DNA of 64,000 nucleotides. Origin: Datura wrightii (lineage: Eukaryota > Streptophyta > Magnoliopsida > Solanales > Solanaceae). The number at the start of each line of letters is the position of its first letter. The stretch's first letter is position 1. Made by a program: the position numbers and the translations under genes. Positions 1 to 12,238 of the stretch are shown here, in pieces. Location of the stretch: contig JASDFA010000019.1 in the NCBI GenBank assembly GCA_035772735.1, forward strand, positions 68,300,001-68,364,000, in the 5' to 3' direction. The notes below the pieces were generated by a model that saw only the letters and a program-made list of their open reading frames with translations, was not told where the DNA came from and made no database searches.

Positions 1-163
1 AATTTGATTAAATTCAGTGGTTCTTTTTTCAGTTTGTTCTAATACTTGTCTCAATGAACAAAAATATCATAAAAACGTTTGATTCAAAGGTAAAAATATC
101 GTTCGCTTTTACATGAGCATTTAAATACGTGTATTATATGTATATTTCATGTTTATTATACTA

Positions 164-1625
164 CTAGTCTTGTGGCACATGCATTGCACGTGTATGTTCA
201 ATCTTATAGCATAAGATATAGTAACATAATATTAATATTATTAAAAAGTCTAAATAAATAATTATATATAAAAGAATAAAATATTTTTAGCTATCTAGGC
301 AAATTGTAATTGCAATTCTCCAAAAAGTTTTCAAGATAAGCAAGATGTCTCTCCATGTTGATTGTAAATATGCTTATCAAGAATTTCCTTACGAGACATA
401 CTCATAACTAACCAAAGATTTTAGCATAATACTCTTCCACAAATAAATTGTGAAAAACCCAATTGCGATAAAGGAGTAAGGAAATTTCAATCATTATCTA
501 GTAAATAACAAGGCGTATTATTATTTTGTAATGATTCAAGTATTATTACTATTTAAATAAATAAAAGACCGATAAAGTATCCTGATAAAACCTGGTCGAT
601 CCTAATATATTTACGTTAGCTTTTTCAATTTCTAAAAATTTTTAGACTATAAATGGATACAAGCAATACAATTTTCCTTGCCAAATTAATCTTCAAAGCT
701 CATGCATCATATCTTGACTATACTAAAATATCTTTGCGTACCTCGTATTCAACAGTAAATTATCTGCAGCTTTGCTATTAGCCTTTAAAAAAGTAAAAGC
801 AAAACAAAACATGGTATATCCCAAGACATAAATTTATATCAATGTTATAAATAAAATACCCAAAAAAAACAACAGAACCACAATATTAGAAGTAATTCCT
901 CCATAATCTTTGCTTCCAAAATCCTTTTAAATAAAGAAAAGGAGAAGCGCAGAGATATAAAATGAGGCATCATTAAAGAAAAACATACGGAATGCGTGAA
1001 AAGACATAGTTAATATGATTAAAAAAAATTTCTTATTAGAAAGACAAAGAGGTATAATTTATATTATTACAATAATTGTGACTTTTTTGAGATTTATTTT
1101 CACTTAAATAAGAGATTAAAAGCAAAATTTAAGTAATTGATAAATAAAATGGATGGATATATATAGAGTGTTATATTAATAAGAGATAACTGTTATTGCT
1201 TAACATAATTATGATAACATGACTATTTGTAATTGCTATTAATTTAACATAACTGTAGTATAACATTAAAAATTTTTAAATTTCTTGTGTTAAAGGCAAG
1301 AGTACCAAATTTCAGTTAGGATTTTTTTTTGTTTTTGTTAACTACACACATTATAATATTAAGGACTATTAATTTTTTTTCGTTAAAGGCAATAATACCA
1401 GCTTTTAATAAGGAATTTTTTATCCTTTTTTTTGGTTGAATAATTATTAATGGAAAAACTTTTGGTATTCTTGTGTTAAAGGAAAGAGTCAAATTCAATT
1501 AATAAATTATTTAAAAAATAAAATTTATTTATTGTTTGACGGGTATATTAGTCTTTTAATGTTTGAAGGGTATTTTCATAATTCAACATTTAACTTAGGG
1601 GCTTCCCACTTATATAATAATATGA
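164..1625 (-). mobile_element. Non-autonomous Helitron H1
   Basis: Read on the minus strand the segment starts with TC (GA at 1624-1625 on +) and ends with CTAG (164-167), which fits the CTRR rule. Eight bases inside that end sits a hairpin at 176-192 with arms CACATGCA and TGCACGTG and one G-T wobble. The bases flanking the segment are A (163) and T (1626), the expected Helitron insertion dinucleotide, and there is no target-site duplication. The interior is AT-rich. It has three loose copies of a TTGTGTTAAAGG-type motif (about 1285, 1380 and 1470), and I see no Rep/helicase coding. It would have needed an autonomous Helitron for rolling-circle transposition. Its 5' end resembles that of H2 at 21970. 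Confidence 0.7.
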
Positions 1626-1849
1626 TTAGTAAATTAACATTTAATATAGATATTAGCATATCGAAGACGCATTGTAATACAAAGTTGTATAGTAGAATAA
1701 AACATATAGTATAAGTTATTAATTTAAATAATTAGCACTTACAAAATCATATTATGAGTTATTACTGACTTGTTCTGACACTAATAAATTGATATCATAT
1801 CACTAACGCATTTATTTATTTGTAATTGAATTCCAAACAAATTAAGAAA

Positions 1850-1931
1850 GGCTCACTAAAAAAAGTGGAAACAACCACTAATGTTTATATTAGGACAGAC
1901 TTTTTATATCACACTCCTTGGGATGTGATCC
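1850..1931 (+). mobile_element. Au-like SINE, left half
   Basis: The sequence GTGGAAACAACC, then AGGACAGACT, then CACACTCCTTGGGATGTGATCC matches the central part of the Au-type plant SINE as I remember it. The SINE stops at 1931, where LTR1 of element D begins, and resumes at 44535. The tRNA-derived head with boxes A and B is not recognisable upstream. Positions 1927-1931 (GATCC) are the left copy of the target-site duplication of element D. The left limit is approximate. Confidence 0.55.
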
Positions 1932-4900
1932 TGTTACACCTCAAAATTTTTTTTGATGATTATTTGATGTTTGTATTCTATGTTAAGGGAAGTACAGGCT
2001 GTATGTTGGCCGTAGGTGAGGAGGGAAACATGTACAAAGGGAAGAGCGAAGAGTATGCGAAGTTCATCAATAAGGATCAATTTTAAACGATCATATCTTT
2101 TGATATATAATGAGTTAGAAGTCCCAAAACCTATCAAATGAAAGTTATTTGAGTCCAATTTTCAGAGCATCAAACCGTTCGTCAATCGGTATTTAGAGTA
2201 AAAAGTTATGGGCATTTTTCTGAGGCACTGTCAAGCAGTAACATAGGCACCACCTTGGTACCTCCACCACCCCACCTCTTTAAATATCAAATCGTTTGCT
2301 GCCCAAAATGATTTTCTTCTATTCAAATTAATCTTGTTTTCTTAGAATCCATATTTTCTCTCCATTTCCAGCAAGATTTAAGGTGAAATCAGCCAAAAAA
2401 ATTAACAAAGCTAGCAAATTCTGGAAAGAAGATCGTGAAGCTACTAGCATTGTTTCTATCGGACTATTTTGTGAGTTGCTGCCAGTTGTGGCTCATTATG
2501 GGTTGACAAAAGAGGAGGAACCTACTCCTATATTAGCTAAGTTATCTTCAAGAAAATGCAATCAATTTCCTCCTTGAATTCTGTGTTTAAAAGTGAAACT
2601 TAGAGGGAAACATACGGTAATTTATTGTGGTTGTTGTGTTGTTGTGTGTTGCTGCGTTTTGATGAAGTTCTGGGTAGTGGAAATTGAGGAACACCCCTCC
2701 TACTTTGGCTAAGAATATATCCAATTAAAATTAAGCAATCTTCCCTTTGACTTCTATGAAAATTGTGAAGGAAAACTTGGAGGAGGTTGTGATTTATGAG
2801 TGATCTCGTTCTGTGTTCTTGTTGCGTGTTGTTGCATAATTTTTTTCTAAAATTTCGTGGGAGAAACTAGCTAGTTGTTATGTTTGAAAAAATGGAGTTG
2901 GAAGAAGCTCTAAAGTGTGAGCTTAAGGCAAGGTTGTCAGTGAAAGTTGGATTGGTGTACTAAGGTATGTAAGACACCCCTTCTTCCTTCTTTGCCCACG
3001 ATTAAGTTTGTAAGTTGATATCGAGCGAGTGTAATCTGGTATATATTGAAATCAGTATCTTGAAATAATCCTAAATTCATGAGTTGTATATTGAAATGAG
3101 CTTAAAGTGCCAAGATTGTAGCTTGCTGATAAGACGATTGAAATGTAATTGCCGTATTGTTGTTGTCGTAGCTATAAATTGAGTTTGGAGACCCCTCAGC
3201 ATGGGCACCATCAGCTGGTCCTTTATATTATGTTATATATGGTGTTTATCTTGTTTAAGGTTCTGGTTGCTAAGTGAAAGGTATAAAAAAGGCTAAGACA
3301 ATGATGTATAAATGAAGCCTAAGCTAAGAAATGATGCTACACCTAGTAAAGGTAAACGAGTTTGTCAAAATTGTGATTCACAATATAATTGTACACCCTC
3401 TTATTATATGATTTGAGGTACTTAAGGCCAAGAGGAGATTTCTTGATTCCTCTCCCTTAAGTTAAGTGATAAGTCTTCGAGTTTCCGAATCCTAAGTTAA
3501 GTGAGGTTGATCCTAAATATCTAACGACGAGTCCGAACACTCTAAAGTTGAATCCAAGTACTCTAAAATAAGTATAAGTATCTTAAATGAACCTATGTAT
3601 CCTAAGTGAGTCCAAGAACTCAAAATGAGTTCGAGTATTCTTAGAACGAGCCCAAGCACTGCAAGTCGAGTTCAAGTACTCCAAGTTGAACTTGAGTTGA
3701 GTTTAAGCATTTAGTTGGATCCAAGTATTCACTAGAGGATTCTGAGTATTCCAAGTTGGGTCTGAGTATCTGAAGTTGATTCCAAGAGTCTGTAAAGTCA
3801 AGTTAAGTCCTAAATTTCCCGAGGTCTTAAGTTTTGTCTAATCTTTTGATTCAAGCTAAGTATTATGTCCCCTCCTATCAATTGTTAAGGGTAGTATGTT
3901 CAGTTGGTCCTCTGAGTTGGACCCATCTTCTGATTCAGTTACATTGCATTGTCCAATTTATCGGCCCAAGTATCAATTTTGCTCATTTTCCTTATTTTGT
4001 ACATTATTCGGTTCAAGTATCGATTTTGCATTTTCAACATTGCTGTATATCTTCTTATTATCTGGTTCTAGTATCAAATGCATGCCCTCCCTGGTCCATG
4101 TATCAGATGACTAATGGTGCGAGGTGCTATATATAAAATCCTGGTCTAAGTATTAGATTGTCCATATAAATCTGGGTCCAAGTATCAGGTAACTCCTAAA
4201 ATTCTGGTCTGAGTATTAGGTATCCATACTTAAATCCTGGTCCAAGTATTAGATAGCCACCGAGTCGATTCTCATAAACATCGGTCCAAGTATTAGAAGT
4301 GTTTGCATATTAGTCAGTTGAGTTACGCTTATGCACAAATTCTGCATGTAGGGTAGCAAGTCATATAGTTATAGGTTGTCTCTCCCTATCCTATCTCTTG
4401 AGTTACATTCAGCTGTTATTTGCTATTGTTATGTTGACAGATTCTAGAGTTTCAAGTTGATTGTTATATTTCCTTCTTTGATTTAGTTATCTTTGACATT
4501 ATTTTGTTTACAAATTTTAGTCTTACATACTAATACATATTTTGTACTAACGTCCCTTCACCTAGGGACCTCTGCAATCGTGCTGCCTGTGCAGGTAAAG
4601 GTTCAGACCATCAACTATAGTAGGTGTTGCTCTTCTGTAGAGAGTTGGTATGTTCCGCCTTCTTTCAGCAGCTGAGGTCTTATTGTCTTTTGAGTTTTGT
4701 TGTACAGTATGGGTAGGCCAGGGTCCTATCCCACGCATTAAGTTTATGTACTCTTTAGAGGATTTGTGGACTAGTTGTATAGTTTTAGTTCGGTATGTGG
4801 TCTTCCAACTTTTCACAGTTATTTTCAGTCTCTATAGTGGCCTTGTCGGCATTTATCCTTCATTTTGTTTGTTGTGACCTGGTCTATTCATCACTGAGAT

Positions 4901-4980
4901 ATAGCTGACCATGTTAGGTGGCCTAATTGGCTGGAGTGTTACAGTTACAGATGTATATAATCGGCTTTTTGGTCAGTCAG
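1932..4980 (+). repeat. LTR1 of element D
   Basis: It begins with TGTTACACC and is interrupted at 4980 by element B. About the last 55 bp, known from LTR2 (44480-44534), are missing. It resembles solo LTR F at its start (1932-2090 with 41298-41455) and in the middle (GAGACCCCTCAGCATGGG near 3187 and 42588), so D and F are related families. It holds a degenerate minisatellite (3470-4300). I see no coding sequence; short open frames here are chance. Confidence 0.75.
3470..4300 (+). repeat. Degenerate minisatellite inside LTR1
   Basis: Short units on the pattern GAGTCCAAGTATTC-AAGTT recur roughly every 20-25 bp from 3480 to 3800. From about 3960 to 4300 they recur as CTGGTCCAAGTATCAG-type units. 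The same array is in LTR2 (22380-22970 and 40945-41160). The core CCAAGTAT is the best conserved part. It is non-coding. Confidence 0.65.
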
Positions 4981-7461
4981 TGTCACGACTCGAATCTATA
5001 CTATGGATGAGACACGGTACTTGGAGTCACAAGTAACCCTAAGCCAACCCATGGTCTATCATAACACTGGTGAACTGAGTAAACATAAGAGGAAGCTTTA
5101 AATAAATAAAATCATTTAAGAAATCTAATTTGACAAAGTCCATACATCTAAAACAAATAATACTGAATATCTGAGTCTATGTCTGAAAGCCAACAACTAA
5201 ATGATGAGTTGCTGGGACAAGCTCCCAGCTAACTCTAAAGTCTAACTGAAAGTAACTAACTGAAAATAAATATGGTCCTTGCAAGATGAGGACAAACCAA
5301 ATGCTTCTACTGGTGTCATCCGAGGGAATCTACTGACGATGCAGGGGCTGAGAACCTGCGCCTATATCATGATACGATTCAACATAGAAGGTATGCATCA
5401 GTACTTTGAATGTACTGATTAAATGAGAGATATAATAAGCATGAAAGAGTAAGTAGCTGAACTAAGATGGCATGAAATGACCAACTGAAATACTGAAAAC
5501 TGATACAACTGAAATATAACTGATATGGTCAATAATGACCCTGGCTGATAGTCATAGATATTTCCTGGATCTGAAATACTGAGCTAAGCTAAACTGAATT
5601 GAACTGAGACTGTACTGACTAGCGGGAGAGTCTATAACTGACATATAACCATGTGAGCTAAACGTGGAGTTCAATGTTTACGCCCTATCAATAGGACCTA
5701 ATATACCTTGCCAGTGTATAGAAGCATGAACTAGGTTATCACAAATCTGGGACCGTTGGGCCAATAAAATATCTATGGTGAAAACGTAGCTTTGGAAACC
5801 TAGGTGCTCTAGAACCCTAGTCTACTTGGTGCTAAGTCCTACTCCAACTGGGTAGTCCTAACATGACTACTAAGCTGATAGCTCGAAGCTGGGGCCCGAG
5901 AGTAAGTTAGGGACACTTATTTAGAAGTACCTTGCGAGTCTTATCAGACCAAATATATAACTAGTGTTCTACGACTGGTTAGAGTTGTTTATCCATAAGT
6001 GTCATAACCATCTAAAGAACAAACTGATAACTGATAATTGATTCGAATAACTGATATCTGATTCTAATAACTGATATTTGGGAGGCATTACTGACCCTCA
6101 AGAAAAGAATATAGTCAAACTGATCAGCTGATGTTTCTAATAATATTGAAGACACTAACATTTTGACTAAAACTGGACTAACACACAACTGACTGAGAAT
6201 TAAACTGATATTAATAATATGGGAATTCCAACACTGATAGAATCAAGCAACATGAATAACTAATCAATTATGCAAGATTCTAATTACTGTATTCAAGAGC
6301 TAGGGCTAAAACCATCTTTACAGGAACAAGTATCAACATGATCACTAGATAGTGGATACATAGCAACAATTAACATGAACAATATTCCACACGATATAGA
6401 CGAAATCTGACTAATAATTTACTCACATTCGAAAACTCAGGCTTAAAACTGATAAGAAAATTTAGATGGAATTTTGGGGCACAAGGGAAGGATAATTCCC
6501 TTGCTGAATTCCCACATACCTGTGAAGGATTCCTAAGGAAATCCTTGAGAAATTCTGAGAAGAAGAAGTTGAAACCCTTGCCTTGCTCTGTGCTTCCTGA
6601 CTGTGATTCTACATTTTGACTCTTGAGGGAATGAGGTGTGAACGTCAATTATCCCTCTAAATCCCTTGAATATAACACAAAACGATGTAGTTTAGGGATT
6701 AAAAAGGTGAAAAGTTACAAAAATAACCTTGGGAGAATATCTGGAGAACTGCCCAACAGGGGACCAACAGGTCACACAACGAGTCATTGGTTGACACCAC
6801 GACTCGTTGGGACCAGTCGTTGGTATTGGGCCTGGAATTTGGCAACGAGAAGGGACCATGAATCATTGGATGAACCAATGGGTCGTTGGTGCTTCCCATT
6901 GTCACTGGCAGGAAAAATCTGGGAACCCCAAAAACGAGCGATACAATGACTCATTGGTAGAACCAACGGTTTGTTATATTGACTCGTTGGTATAACCAAC
7001 GGTTTGTTATATCGACTCATCGTCTCTACTGAAAAATTTGAGGATTTATGGACTTGTTGTCACGGTTGCACACAATGACTCATTGTGAGATACAATGGGT
7101 CGTTGTTGCATCTCATTGTTACAAGAAGAAGATTTTTAACATCATCAGGACCCCAACTAACGAGTCACCCCACGAGTCGTCACATCAAACAACGACTCGT
7201 CGTTTGACTCGTGGCTTCTTGGAAAGTGCATAACTGATCTCTGAAAAATACAACGAGTGACAGGACGACTCGTTGCTCCTCACAATGGGTCATCTATGTC
7301 CCGTTGATTCCCCAAGGGCCATTGGCAGGGCTGACCACGACCCAGACAACGGGTTGTTACAGTTGACAATGACTCGTTGTCTCAGTCGTTCTGATTTGCA
7401 AAATTTTTTGGTTTAATCTGCTGAGCTTGAGTTTAGTCTAGAAAAGATTTGGGGTGTTACA
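4981..7461 (-). repeat. 3' LTR of element B
   Basis: 2481 bp. On + it begins TGTCACGACTCG and ends GGGGTGTTACA, so on the coding strand it is TG...CA. It aligns with 12458-14363 base for base over long runs. Positions 6765-7400, near the 5' end of the LTR in the element's own direction (U3), hold the palindrome array listed separately. Confidence 0.9.
6765..7400 (-). promoter_or_regulatory. ACGA(C/G)TCGT palindrome array in LTR of B
   Basis: The near-palindrome CAACGA(G/C)TCGTTG and degenerate copies (GACTCATTG, GACTCGTTGG, ACGAGTCGTC) recur many times in 635 bp. The positioning in U3 suggests transcription-factor sites or a folded enhancer, which is inference. The same 9-bp core is reiterated in the unrelated-looking U3 of families A and A'. 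Confidence 0.5.
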
Positions 7462-7479
7462 ATATCTTCCCCTTGGGAT
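7462..7479 (-). other. Polypurine tract of element B
   Basis: On the minus strand the run ATCCCAAGGGGAAGATAT lies immediately before the 3' LTR start TGTAACACC. It matches the position and composition of plus-strand primers in this lineage (compare CCAAGGGGGAG in A). Confidence 0.75.
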
Positions 7480-7574
7480 AATTCATCCTCAAATGAAGGC
7501 TAAGACTACTGGAAAACTGGGAAAAGAGCTGCAATTCCTAGACTGAGACTATAGACTGATTTCTGAAGGACTTA

Positions 7575-9060
7575 CTAACTCCAAACTGATTTAACCATGC
7601 TAACATAGTTGATGCAACTAGGATGCATATTGAAAATCTGAATAGAGATGATGAGTACGAAACTGAATAGAGTTTTGAGGAAGAATTTAATACCTGATGC
7701 TGGAATTGAATTGGAAGGGAGTGGATGAGGGTATTTAGCCGTCATGTCTGCTTCTGCCTCCCATGTGGGTCCCTCAACTAGCTGGATCCTCCACAAGACT
7801 TTCACTGAAGAGATTTCCTTGTTCCTCAACTTATGGACCTAATGGTCTAGGATCTGGACTAGGACTTCTTCATAAGAGAGACTATCTTTCACTTCCACAC
7901 TGCCTAATGGCATAATTAAGCTTGGATCACCGATGCACTTCTTCAATAGTGACACATGAAAGACTGGGTGCACAGATGCTAACTCCGAAGGTAATTCTAA
8001 CTCATAGGACACATTGCCAATTCGCCTCAGAATCTTGTAGGGTCCTACATACCTCGGACTGAGTTTTTCTTTCTTTTCAAACCTCATCACCCCTTTCATG
8101 GGTGAAACTTTTAGGTAAACCCAATCATCTACAACAAATTCTAACTCTCTTCTCCTCACATTGGCATAAGATTTCTATCTTCTTTAAGTTGTTTTCAGCC
8201 TTTCCTTGATAAGTTGCACTTTCTGCATAGCTTCATGGACTGAATCTGGCCCTATCAAGGTAGCTTCACCAACTTTAAACCACCCTATAGGAGACTTACA
8301 CCTCCTACCATATAATGCCTCAAACGGGGCCATCTGAATATTGGAGTGGTAGCTGTTGTTGTACGCAAGCTCGATGAGAGGTACGTGATCATCCCAACTG
8401 CCCTTGAAGTCGATCTCACAAGCTCTCAACATATCTTCTAAGGTTTGAATAGTTCACTCAGCTTGTCCATCTGTATGAGGGTGAAAAGTTGTGCTGAGCT
8501 TGACTTGAGTATCGAGTCCTTTCTGAAATGACTTTCAGAAATGCGAGGTGAACTAGGTACCTCTATCTGAAATAATGGACAAGGGAACCCTATGCAGTTT
8601 GACTAACTCCTAGATGTACAGCCTAGCATAATCCTCAGCTGAGTCTGTAGTTTTAACTAGGAGGAAATGTACTGTCTTGGTTATCGATCCACTATCACCC
8701 AAATTGAGTCATGCTGCCGGCGAGTATGAGGTAGACCTATAATAAAGTCCATATTCACTTCTTCCCACTTATAGGTGGGTATGATGATATCCTGAGTCAT
8801 ACCCCCAGGTCTCTGATGTTCCACCTTGACCTAATGGTAGTTTGGGCACTTAGCCACAAATTTTGCAATGTCTCTTTTCATGTCATTCCACCAGTAGATA
8901 TCCCGCAGGCCACGGTACATTTTAGTGGCACCTAGGTAGATAGAATATCTTGAGCTATGTGCTTCTGCCAGTATCTATTATCTTAAGTCACCTACATCCG
9001 ATACTTATAGTCCTTCCTGGTAATAAAGCACATCATCTCCCCCTTTGGAGAAAGCCTCCA
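7575..9060 (-). pseudogene. Integrase and chromodomain remnant of B
   Basis: Integrase with a C-terminal chromodomain, which joins element cDNA into the host genome and guides it to heterochromatin. The HHCC zinc region is near 8870-9000 (AEAHSSRYS then AKCPNYH), the core strand with the first Asp (SIWVIVDR) near 8700, and the ISD-type and QSER-type segments are damaged between 8600 and 8440. The readable C-terminal part runs 8432-8184 (YNNSYHSNIQMAPFEALYGR) and 8159-7839 (GPYKI motif, HPVFHVSLLKK). A TAG in the motif LDxQV at about 7839 separates the chromodomain (7829-7700: EGPTWEAEADM), and would be a CAG-to-TAG change. Several other stops and frameshifts are present. No product is expected. 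Confidence 0.8.
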
Positions 9061-9229
9061 ATCTTTTTATAGAACCGCTTCTTTCAGCTTAAGCAGTATG
9101 GGGTCTTCATCCTATTTTGACTTAACTTCAACCACTAATGAGGAATCTGATCCACTTTGCATTACTACTCCGCCCTCAGCTGAATCGACCAATTACACTC
9201 CCAACCGAGCTAAAATGTGAATATCCTTT

Positions 9230-10725
9230 GCTAGTTCTTTTTGGCCCTCTTCAACATGAGCAACATTAAATCAACTACCACATTGGCCTTGCTCGGGTGG
9301 TATAGCACACTTATATCGTAATCCTTCAATAGCTTCGACCACCTTCTCTGACAAAGATTCAAGTCTTTCTAACTAAACACATACTGAAGGCTCTTGTCAT
9401 CTGTGAAAACATCCACATGGACCCCATAAAGATAATGCCTCCATATCTTCAAAGCAAACACCACTGCTTCCAACTCGAGATCATGAGTCGGATAGTTCTT
9501 CTCATGAAGCTTGAGCTGTCTGAAGGCGTAAGCTATCACCTTACCCTGCTGCATCAGAATGCAACTGAGTCCAACTATGGAAGTGTCACACTATACTATG
9601 AACCCATTTGTTCCTTCTAGTAAGGTTAAAATTGGAGCGGTAGTGAGTCGAGTCTTCAACTCCTAGAAAATCTTCTCATACGTATCTCACCACTGAAACT
9701 TCACCTTCTTCTGAGTTAGCTTGGCTAGAGGAGACACAATGGAGGAAAATCCTTCTACAAATCATCGGTAATGACCGGCTAGATCCAAGAAACTTTTGAT
9801 ATCGGTTGGGGAAGTAGGTCTTGGCCAGTCTTTCACCGCTGCTATCTTTTAGGATCTACTTGAATACCCTTACCTGAGACCACGTGACCAAGGAAAGTCA
9901 CAGACTTCAACCAGAATTCACATTTGCTGAATTTAACTGACAACTGGCGGTCTCTGAGCGTCTGTAGCACTATCCTCATATGGTTAACATGTTCTTCCTC
10001 ATTTCTAGAGTGTACTAGAATTTCATCAATGAATACAATGACAAAAATGTCTAGATACTGCTTGAAAACCCTATTCATTAGGTCCATGAAAGTTGCAGGG
10101 GCATTAGTTAGTCCAAAGACATAAACACGAATTCATAGTGACCATACCGAGTTCTGAAGGCAGTTTTTGGTATGTCACAGTCTCTGATTCAAAGCTGATG
10201 ATACCCCGACTTGAGATCTACCTCGGAAAAACAATTGGCTTCTTGAAGCTGATCGAACAAGTTTTCAATCCTAGGTAGGGGATACCTATTCTTAACTGTA
10301 ACTTTGTTCAATTGACGGTAGTCGATACACATTCTGAGAGTACCATCTTTCTTTCGCATGAACAACACTAGATCACCCCATAGAGATGCTGGGCTTGATG
10401 AAACCCTTATCAAGTAGGTATTCTAGCTATTCCTTCAACTCTTTAAGCTCATCTAGAGCCATTCTGCAAGGAGGAATGAAGATGGGTTGAGTGTTTGGAA
10501 GAAGGTCTATGCCGAAGTGTATTTTCCGCTCAGGAGGGACTCCGAGAAGATCTTCAGAAAACACATCAGGGAATTCGCTAACAACTGAAATTGACTGGAT
10601 AGTTGGGGTCTCAGAGCTGGAAACTTTGACCCAAACTAGGTGATAGATGCACCCTTTAGAAATGAACTTCCTTACCTTAAGGTAGGAAATAAACCAACCC
10701 TTAGGTGCGGAACTACTACCCATCC
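9230..10725 (-). pseudogene. Reverse transcriptase-RNase H remnant of B
   Basis: The protease-RT linker is open at 10723-10427 (EFPDVFSEDL then PPCRMALDELKELKE). RT follows with MCIDYRQLNKVT, RYPLPRIENLFDQLQ, SEVDLKSGYHQL (10413-10189), then FRTRYGHYEF, SFGLTNAPATFMDLMNRVF and LGHVVSGKGIQVDP. The catalytic YxDD-type box reads FIDE instead of FIDD near 10028, so the second active-site aspartate is replaced. RNase H is readable at 9554-9369 (GKVIAYAFRQLKLHEKNYPTHDLE, VFTDDKSLQYVF) and ends with LYHPSKANVV near 9290. Stops and frameshifts break the frame several times. Confidence 0.85.
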
Positions 10726-10728
10726 ACT

Positions 10729-11154
10729 CTAGAATTGGCTCATTTGGAAACTGAATCTAATGACTCTAGTTCTGCAGTCTACTAAGGCATAATCGGAGTG
10801 TAGCCAATTCATGCCAAGAATGAGGTCAACATCGACCATGTCTAACTCTACTAGATCAGCTGGAATAACCTTACTCAATACTGATACGGGGCAGTTTCTA
10901 TACACCCGGATGGCTCTAACTGACTCACCAACTGGGATAGAGACTAAGAATGGTTCTAAGAGAACTTCTGGGATGATTTCAAACTGGAAAACTATGTAGG
11001 GAGTCACGAATGATAATGTGGCTCCTGGATCTAGTAGGGAATACACATCTAGATGGAAAAGACGTAACATTCCCGTGACCACTTCAGGTGAGCTCTCTTG
11101 ATCCCAACGAGATAAAAAAGCATAAAAGAAATTTTGGCGCTGACCACCATCCAT
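10729..11154 (-). pseudogene. Retropepsin domain of B
   Basis: An open 141-codon stretch covering the aspartic protease that cuts the gag-pol polyprotein. The active-site motif is LLDPGATLSFVTP (residues ~40-52), a normal chromovirus variant, followed by the usual VGESV, CPVSVL, ADLVELDM and LILGMNWL blocks. It is the best-preserved part of B, but it has no start of its own and continues from a broken gag. It would act as a homodimer within particles. Confidence 0.85.
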
Positions 11155-12238
11155 ACCTAAAGTGTTGTCCTGCTGAGGTGGTTGGCCTATTGGACCTATT
11201 GAAGTGGTAGACTGTGATTTTCCCTATCCTGCGGACGGACACTCCCTTAGCTGGTGACCTAGCTGTCTATACCCAAAACAACCATCTTTGCCCTAGAGGC
11301 ATTCACCTAGATGGTTCTTGCCATACTTAGGGCAAGTCAGATAATGGTTGCTGACGCTGTAACTCTGGGATTGAGATCCAGGTGCTCCACCCTTCCGATC
11401 CTTTCCGGATCGAAAACTAGGGATACTGGCTGAGGTGGGTGCCGGAGCCCTCTACCACTGCTGCCAGATCTTTGGGCCATAATCTGATTGACCAGTTCTA
11501 GCTCGCTTGTTCTCCCTCTCCATATCTTTCAACTTTTCTGCCTCAATCTACTGGGCATGAACGATGAGGCTAGAAAAGTCAATATCCTTTATAAGCATCG
11601 TGGTCCTGCACTTCTTAAGTATCAGGTTTGATATCCCGTTGACGAACTTAAGCATGCGAGCCCTTGGCTTCCATATCTGGAGCATACCTTGATAACCGCG
11701 TGAACTACAATGCATATTCTTCCACGGTCCTGTTACCCTATTTTAAGTTCATGAACTCTACGACCTTGGCATCCCTCAACTCCCTGGGGAAGAATCTGTC
11801 TAGGGATGATGTGGTGAACTCTTCCAACTCTACCGGTTTTGCTCCTGCTGGTCTCCCTTCCTTCCACTGATCGTACAAAATCTGTGCCACCCCTTTCAAC
11901 TGGTAGGCAGCCAGATCAGCACTCTCCGCGGAACTAAAACCAATAAATTGGGTGATATTCTACACCTCATCTACAAACTCCTATGGGTCCTCCCCCACCT
12001 TGGATCCATGAAAGGACGGAGGGTTCATTCGGGTGAAGTCCCAAACCCTAGCAGCTGTTACAGATTCATTTGTGTTCACCGAAACCACCTGCTGGTTCAC
12101 TTGGTTAGTCACTGTCTGAGCCAGCAGCTGGATTGCCGCTTTGAATTCTACTGAGGACACTTGATCGTCCCGAGGGGCTGTTGGAGCAAGTCGGTTAGCA
12201 GTGCCAGCCCTTCTTTCATTTTTTCATCTTGGAGACAT
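11155..12238 (-). pseudogene. gag remnant of B
   Basis: Gag would form the virus-like particle and bind RNA. The start codon is at 12238-12236 (MSPR then TGA at codon 5). The frame can be followed through VEFKAAIQLLAQTV, FTRMNPPSFHGSKVGEDP, ADLAAYQLKGVAQILYDQWKEG and DRFFPRELRDAKVVEFMNLK, interrupted by TGA and TAG codons of the CGA/CAG-to-stop type. Two zinc knuckles lie at about 11225-11335, and in both the second cysteine is read as tyrosine (CPKYGKNH and CFGYRQLGH), so RNA binding would be lost. Confidence 0.8.

Noticed and set aside
1826..2086. 86-codon frame across the SINE and LTR1 start
   Set aside because: It spans the SINE/element D junction at 1931/1932, so it cannot be an ancestral gene; its second half is shared with solo LTR F as non-coding LTR.
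3834..4877. Open frames of 60-100 codons in LTR1
   Set aside because: The corresponding frames are broken in LTR2, and the region aligns as non-coding LTR in both copies.
6638..7233. Several 60-100 codon frames on both strands
   Set aside because: They cross the palindrome array of the LTR of B, have no counterpart in the related LTR, and are chance frames kept open by repeat composition.
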